DNA of 64,000 nt, taken from positions 1,266,648-1,330,647 of the forward strand of contig VFFE01007192.1 of NCBI GenBank assembly GCA_008921705.1, written 5' to 3'. Both the position numbers and the translations under genes were made by a program. The stretch comes from Burhinus oedicnemus. Its lineage: Eukaryota > Chordata > Aves > Charadriiformes > Burhinidae. Shown piece after piece: positions 59,021 through 64,000 of this stretch. Position 1 is the stretch's first letter, and every line of letters starts with the position of its first letter. A model generated the notes under the pieces. That model searched no databases, had not been told where the DNA came from, and saw nothing but the letters and a program-made list of their open reading frames with translations.

Positions 59021-59264
59021 CACGATTCATTGTTCCCCAAAACGGCAGCTCGCATCTAGAAATGATAGAGCATACCTTGCGCGCTTCAGTAGCCATAGAG
59101 ATTTTGTAAAGAAAAGCCATTTTAGAATTCTTGAACCAAAAATTTTGCATTTGGCAAGGGAAGCAATCCATATGTCTTGCATTTTCCAACAGTGAATCAT
59201 GCTTTAAATCCTGAGTAATCCCACTGAATTAAGAGGAACCTTTCAAAGTGTAAAATATTATACA

Positions 59265-59807
59265 ATGCAATGTCGACAGAAACAGGGAACTATTGCAGGC
59301 TGCATCTACACCAGTCTCAGCGTGAATCAGGAGTGCGCTTCTGAGATGAATCTCCTGACTCTCTCCCCGTGCTGTGCTTTGGTACGCAGAGCAGAGCAGT
59401 TTCTGAGCATGAGAACTGCTTTCCCTTTGGGTGAAACTAACCCAGCCGCTGCACCTCAGGCACGGGTCCGGGGTGCTCCAGCCGACCACTGCCAGGCAGT
59501 CTGCAGGACCAGCCTGGCCCTAGACAGCCCCCGGCCCCGAGATTCATCTGGAGGCTCACGTTGGTGCGATGCAGATATTTGGTCCCTACAACCACTGTTT
59601 CATCCTACCCACCTGCACCGAGCTACTTGCTTATCTAGACAGAGCCGCATCTTTTTCCATGAAACTCTCGTTTCCTTGCTCTGCACGCGCACTCGTCGCG
59701 CGATGGACTGGGCTCTCCTTGAGGCTTTCCCGACAAAGTTCCCACCAGGCTCTTTCTATAATCTGTATTGACAGGAATTCTTCAGGAAGATCAGGTCTTC
59801 TTCAGAG
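59265..59807 (+). other. GC-enriched open segment, 168 codons
   Basis: One frame is open from an ATG at 59265 to a stop at 59769-59771; it begins MQCRQKQGTIAGC and is cysteine-, arginine- and leucine-rich. Base composition is richer in GC and CpG than its neighbours. An acceptor-like tract CCGCTGCACCTCAG ends at about 59460, and a donor GAGGTAGGC follows 59807. No domain, signal peptide or transmembrane segment is convincing, and no family is recognised. Local GC enrichment may explain the length. Confidence 0.15.
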
Positions 59808-61340
59808 GTAGGCTTCCAGTTCCCACCTCACTTTAGCCACTTTGAGGAGTATGGTAGCAGGGCTGCTCCCGCTCCTGGCCTCAGAAAGTAAGATTGTCCT
59901 CACAGGACAAGGGGAGACATCCCACAGCACCGTCACAACACTCGGGACTCGTGTACCTCCATAATGCCTGAGCAACTAAGGGAGATGATACATGGCTAAC
60001 ATCTCTCGCATCCGTAGCACAACCTCTGTGTAAGTCCGGCTCCTCCACAGGAGATCTGATCCTGCTAATTCTCTAGGTGTTTCAGTCTCTGCAGCCAGGT
60101 AGAACCACTTTATTTTCTAAAATCTTTCCTGGGAGGAGAAAAGGCTTGAAATCATAAGCTGTCCCAGGCATTAATTCAGCACAGCTGGGGAGATGCAACA
60201 CTGCATGGATGAGGGAAGACAAGGAAAGAGATGATCACCTCCCTCTTCTTTCTATCCCAGACTGGCAGGAGGCCAAACTGTCTCTAAGAGTAAATTAGAG
60301 CAACATAAAAAAAAAAAATCTCTGTTCCATCTGAGGATCCTAAGGGACCCATATAGCTAGCTCAGCCCTTCGTGTCAGCCCACTAAATAGATCAGAGGGG
60401 TGTAGATCACATACATCAAAGTTTCTGATTTATTTTACCTTAAGTAATAACAATTACACATGTCCCACATACCACACAATATCTTCCATATAGTAAATAG
60501 GAGTGTTTCCCTAACTTAATTAGATTTTTGCGACTGCACTTTGGAAGAATCACTGAATACATTCCTATCATCTCATACGAAGAAGCAAAAATACACTCGG
60601 TGTCACGCTTCCCTAATATGCAGTGTCCCTGAGCAGTGGAAGATGTGCATTGATTGTATAATGGCACAGGGAAGAAACTATGAATAGTTCATCCCAGTTT
60701 GCAACCTCTGCAACAGTGTAACAGCATCAAAATTCTTATAAAAAATTATTGGATTCCTATTAGATTAGATCAACTTCCTGTTACAGCCCAAGGAATCTAG
60801 ATCTTCTCTTCTCAAAAAGGTGGATGAAAAAACATCACCAGAAAGCGCAGGTATTACAGGCCACGTGAAGCAAACTATGGAGAGAAAAAGGGTAGAGAGG
60901 AGAGAAAAAGGACTGGACCATGCTTGCTTTGCAAAATCAAAACATTTTTGACAGTTTTGCTTTCCAAAAACTTTGAGAGGAGGTGTCTCACTTTGCTTTT
61001 TGATTTTTGATAATATTGTTTTACTCAAGAGATCTGCTTGCACAAGTGCTCGTGAATTCAGCAAAAGCTTTCAGTCTAGTCCAAAGATATCAATGAAGTA
61101 GTATGTGAAGAGAAAAAAATACCAGTGATGGTCTCAATTCCTGAAAATATCATAATCTATCAGAATTTCCTTTTAAAATTGAAACTCTTGGTATTAACAA
61201 GTGGCTAAATGAGAAGCCTTTTGACGCTGTGGAGCAGTTCCTCACATGAGTGACTCTATGAAAACATTTATCTGAAAAATATCAAATACTGTAAAGATGC
61301 TTACAAAATAGAAATCAAAGCTTGCTGCCATAGATGTGCT

Positions 61341-61401
61341 AAATAATAATAATAATAACAACAATAACAATAATAATAATAATGATGATGATGATGATAA
61401 T
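61341..61401. repeat. Compound AAT/AAC/GAT microsatellite flanked by a 10-bp direct repeat
   Basis: The run comprises AAT units with AAC interruptions and then five GAT units. ATGTGCTAAA occurs immediately before (61334-61343) and after (61400-61409) the run, overlapping its ends. This may be a duplication around an inserted repeat or slippage within a larger duplicate. Confidence 0.9.
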
Positions 61402-62099
61402 GTGCTAAAAGTCTTTACTTTCCCACCACGAATTGTCTGGTGGGACAACTCATAACAGGAAGGCTAGGCATTTATGTTTAACATATCTCTAAGTGTTGCA
61501 GAACTAGTGCCTACCGTATCACATTTCAGTTTATAGAATATCTCCGTATTGCAACATAAGAATCGCATACTGCAGCTGTATCCAAATGGTCTTGAGGCAT
61601 CAGTTCAAGTTGAAACACCAGTTCAGTTTTCACTGTTGTATCAAAGTTTGTATATTAATTGTCTTAAAAACTTAATTAGCAGATTAGCAGAGCCACATTT
61701 TTTACAGTTCATAACAGGAGTAAATAATCCGTACTTCAGACTTCTTTTGTGAGGAGAATTATTTAACTACAGCTAGGTAAAAGTAGAACCAATTATTTAT
61801 TTTTGAACGATGCACTTGTTTAAGAGAACTTACTTTTATCTGCATAGTCAGAGAACAGAAAAACATGGCGTGGGGGAAAAACACAGTTAGGAACAGTTAC
61901 CAACACAATACACGATGATGAAGCACTAGAAAAATGACAATGGCTTTCATCTTTTAAAATGCAAAATATTTTGTCTTATGATCCCATTATCTCCCCAGTA
62001 GGCCAACCCTGCTAGCCCTTGACTTTGATTGTGTCAGGTTTGCGTTTCCATTTTAATGAGGGTAAGAAACCACAGCTCTGCCTTCCTTCGTTTGGAGCT

Positions 62100-62399
62100 G
62101 CAGGGCCACAGCACTGCCGCCAATCTCCGTCGCTGCGTCACGAGTTATGAAAGTGAAAAAACAAGACTCTTAAAAACCTGGTGATTTTTTTATATGTGGT
62201 CGCTTTGGGGTCTCCTGTTACACAAAAGCCAAAATTACTGTAACGGCCAGAGCAGCGATTCACTCTTCTATCTTTGACTCTACCACCGCTTTAGAGTTGT
62301 CGTCTTTCTCGTGGGTTCTGTGCGGTTCCCCTTAGCCAAGCACAGCTTGGAAAAACCGCCTTCCTTGATAGACTTCATTTTGAGTTCTCGGCAAGCATT
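62100..62399. promoter_or_regulatory. Motif-bearing segment upstream of the right CpG domain
   Basis: It contains a CCAAT box (62120-62124), a CRE-like TGCGTCA (62134-62140) and a GAAAGTGAAA (62149-62158), the IRF/PRDM1-type core. Several CG dinucleotides are present, as at a CpG-island shore. Function is inferred from the motifs only. Confidence 0.3.
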
Positions 62400-63215
62400 A
62401 CAGCAATATTTAACCTCGTCTCCCTCGGGGCTAGCTGCAGCCTGCCTGGCTTCCCGGCGGGGCTGAGCCCCGCCTGCCCTTGCTGCTGCTCAGACACGGC
62501 TACACGCAGACGTTCGGCCTGGCCGCGGGCTGAGAAAGCGAGGACAGGTAGGCAGCCGTGCCCATTCCGACTTGGCCTCTTCTGCTTGTCCTGCAGGACT
62601 TCCACCGTGGTGGTTGTGCCCGGTTAAAACAGAGTGAAAGTCACCTCACTGCATCCGTATGAGGTTGCGACGTAATTTCCCTGCCGTCACGATACCTTCA
62701 CCTCCCCACCACCCCCTCTTTCCTTGCCTACCTCCCTCTCCCTGCCCGCTCGGCAGAAGAGCGCGCGTGGCCGGGTGCCCAGCGGGGAACCTGGTGGCTT
62801 TCAGAGCCGGAGGTTTGGACGCTGCAGTTAGGTATACGGACGGAGCATCCGGGCGTCGCCGGATGAGCACGTGCCGCTCCTTGGCGGTGAAAAACCAAAC
62901 ACGTGGCTTGGAAGGTTGCGCCGGGACAGACCTGCGTCCCTCTCGCCCACTGCCGAGGACGTGCCCCCTGCCCCGCTGCTTCCCGGCCACGCAGCCCTCC
63001 CGTGCTGTGGCCGTGTGGCTCCCGGTGCGGAGCGAGCCTCGCCCGGCCGAGCCGAACGGAGGGAGGCGAGAACTTGGCTTGGCTTTACCAAATCTTGGTC
63101 GCTCCCTGCAGAAGACGGAAGGCGTGGGAACAGCCACCAAGCCTCCCCGCTGGGTCACCAAGCCTCAGAAGCCGCACAAGTCTCCACTTGGGAGCATTTT
63201 CTGACGAGTTTGCCT
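62400..63215. promoter_or_regulatory. CpG island-like domain
   Basis: GC and CpG content are high for about 800 bases. Overlapping open frames exist on both strands (up to 188 codons), which is typical of an island and not evidence of a protein. A donor-like ACAG before GTAGGC lies at 62544-62549. The orientation and identity of any gene are not determined. The domain is followed by T- and A-rich runs at about 63236-63400. Confidence 0.7.
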
Positions 63216-63589
63216 CGTTTGTAAGCCCGCAGGACTTTTTTTTAAAAAAAGCAAACAAGCGAAGTGCGCAGGAACTAAAAATTCAGTGCCATCTCACCAT
63301 AAATCGGGAGGTTTTTTTTTTTTTTTATTCGTTTACGTTGTTAAGTAACAAAAAGCTAATGTACGTTTTGCTTTTGAAAAAAAAAAAAAGTAAGTCGACT
63401 GGGAGCTTATTTAGGACGGGAGACATTTGCTTGTACGTCTGTCGAAGCGCTGATGGCCTCGTGCCGTGACCTCTGGGCTCCCAGTACAACAACGCGTGAC
63501 AGGAGCCCCCAGGAACGTTCCCCAGCGTTTCGGGAGTTCTCGTTTCAACACATACATGGATGTATGTAGCAACGGTCTTTGTTGTGCTG

Positions 63590-63880
63590 CCTCGGATGAC
63601 ATCACAAGTTTCCATAAGAACTCCCGGCGGCAGCGCATATGTAGGCTTTGGGCTAAATCTATAACGAGCGTGAAATTCCCTTTAATGTCAAAATGAGGCC
63701 AAAAAATAAAAAAAGTGGAAAGGTCATTTTGGAGGAAAGAAAACCAACAAACCTCCAAACCAATAATAAATGTGACTTTTGGGGCTGCGTGAGTCCCGCT
63801 GTCACCACGATGAGCCCACCGAGGCAGGCACCCAGGCAACCTCCAGATAATCTCGTCATTTGCGTGACATTAGCCACGAG
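63590..63880. promoter_or_regulatory. Promoter-proximal-like segment at the right edge
   Basis: It holds a TGACATCA ATF/JUN-type site (63597-63604), a CCAAT box (63760-63764), an inverted repeat TTTGGAGG (63728-63735) and CCTCCAAA (63752-63759), and TGCGTGACAT (63861-63870). It lies directly before GC-rich, CpG-rich sequence. These are typical of sequence just upstream of a promoter, though the gene is outside the window or unrecognised. Confidence 0.35.
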
Positions 63881-64000
63881 GCCGGCGGGGGGTGGGGGTG
63901 GGGTCGCCAAAAAAAAAGCGCGGCGGCCCCCTGCCACCGGCCCGGCCGCCCCCAACTCCGGCGTCGCGGAGGTACGAGCCGAGCCGGGGGCCGGGAGCAC
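63881..64000. promoter_or_regulatory. CpG-rich segment cut by the window edge
   Basis: The last 120 bases are very GC- and CpG-rich and include GGGGGGTGGGGGTGGGG (about 63887-63903), shared with the left island, and a donor-like CGCGGAGGTACGAG around 63965-63978. It is probably the beginning of an island whose main part lies beyond the edge. The minus-strand frame running off the edge (63659-64000) is alanine-, glycine- and proline-rich and not recognisable. Confidence 0.5.

Larger units (their letters stand above)
59021..62099. other. Non-coding stretch with one GC-rich open segment
   Basis: No gene is recognised. A GC-enriched segment at about 59290-59810 is open for 168 codons on the plus strand (listed separately). 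The AAT/GAT microsatellite lies at 61341-61401. The remainder is AT-rich. Confidence 0.5.

Noticed and set aside
62646..63469. Open frames of 170-188 codons in the right CpG domain
   Set aside because: Same reason: several frames are open on both strands at once in CpG-rich sequence, with no recognisable family.
1..64000. tRNA, rRNA, CRISPR array, bacterial operon or viral-type genes
   Set aside because: I saw no cloverleaf boxes, no regularly spaced repeats with unique spacers, no ribosomal RNA landmarks and no gag, pol or env-like frames. The only reverse transcriptase traces belong to CR1 LINEs.

Overview
The window looks like vertebrate nuclear DNA, almost certainly from a bird. It has no bacterial-style gene packing and no long open reading frame that I recognise as a host protein. 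Recognisable interspersed repeats are sparse, and nearly all are CR1 LINE fragments. Several of these end in the CATAGAAT-type terminal repeat typical of avian CR1. There are no Alu, L1 or B-type SINEs. I read it as intronic or intergenic sequence, AT-rich for most of its length, with CpG-island-like domains near the left end (about 3.24-4.47 kb) and at the right end (about 62.4-64.0 kb). I could not identify the locus or name any gene.

Layout. 1-3.2 kb: AT-rich flank with a perfect POU-dimer (MORE) motif and one isolated acceptor-like site. 3.24-4.47 kb: dense CpG island with a YY1-type AAGATGGCGGC motif that overlaps an ATG in strong Kozak context, a G-quadruplex-type G-run and an A/T-only interruption. 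4.5-5.2 kb: a cluster of motifs (octamer, TEAD-like, CArG, kappaB-like) that could be a proximal enhancer. 5.2-62 kb: long non-coding stretch holding CR1 copies at about 8.98, 14.71, 21.95, 41.26, 41.63, 44.69, 52.30 and 58.45 kb, a weak one at 35.9 kb, several decayed copies of a second old repeat marked by CCATTGA/TCAATGG-like cores, and a few microsatellites. 62.4-64 kb: a second CpG-rich domain, with CCAAT, CRE-like and IRF-like motifs around it, and a third CpG-rich segment cut by the window edge.

How it may fit together (inference). Every CR1 fragment I could orient lies on the minus strand. LINEs inside vertebrate introns tend to be kept antisense to the host gene, so this would fit a long plus-strand transcript starting in the left island, which agrees with the direction of the YY1 motif. 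Some short exon-like intervals with acceptor and donor signals lie on the plus strand; the best is 46772-46861, which is 90 nt and fully open in one frame. None has independent support. I found no convincing rRNA, tRNA, CRISPR array or undescribed system, and most open frames here are chance, CpG-island or CR1 reading frames.
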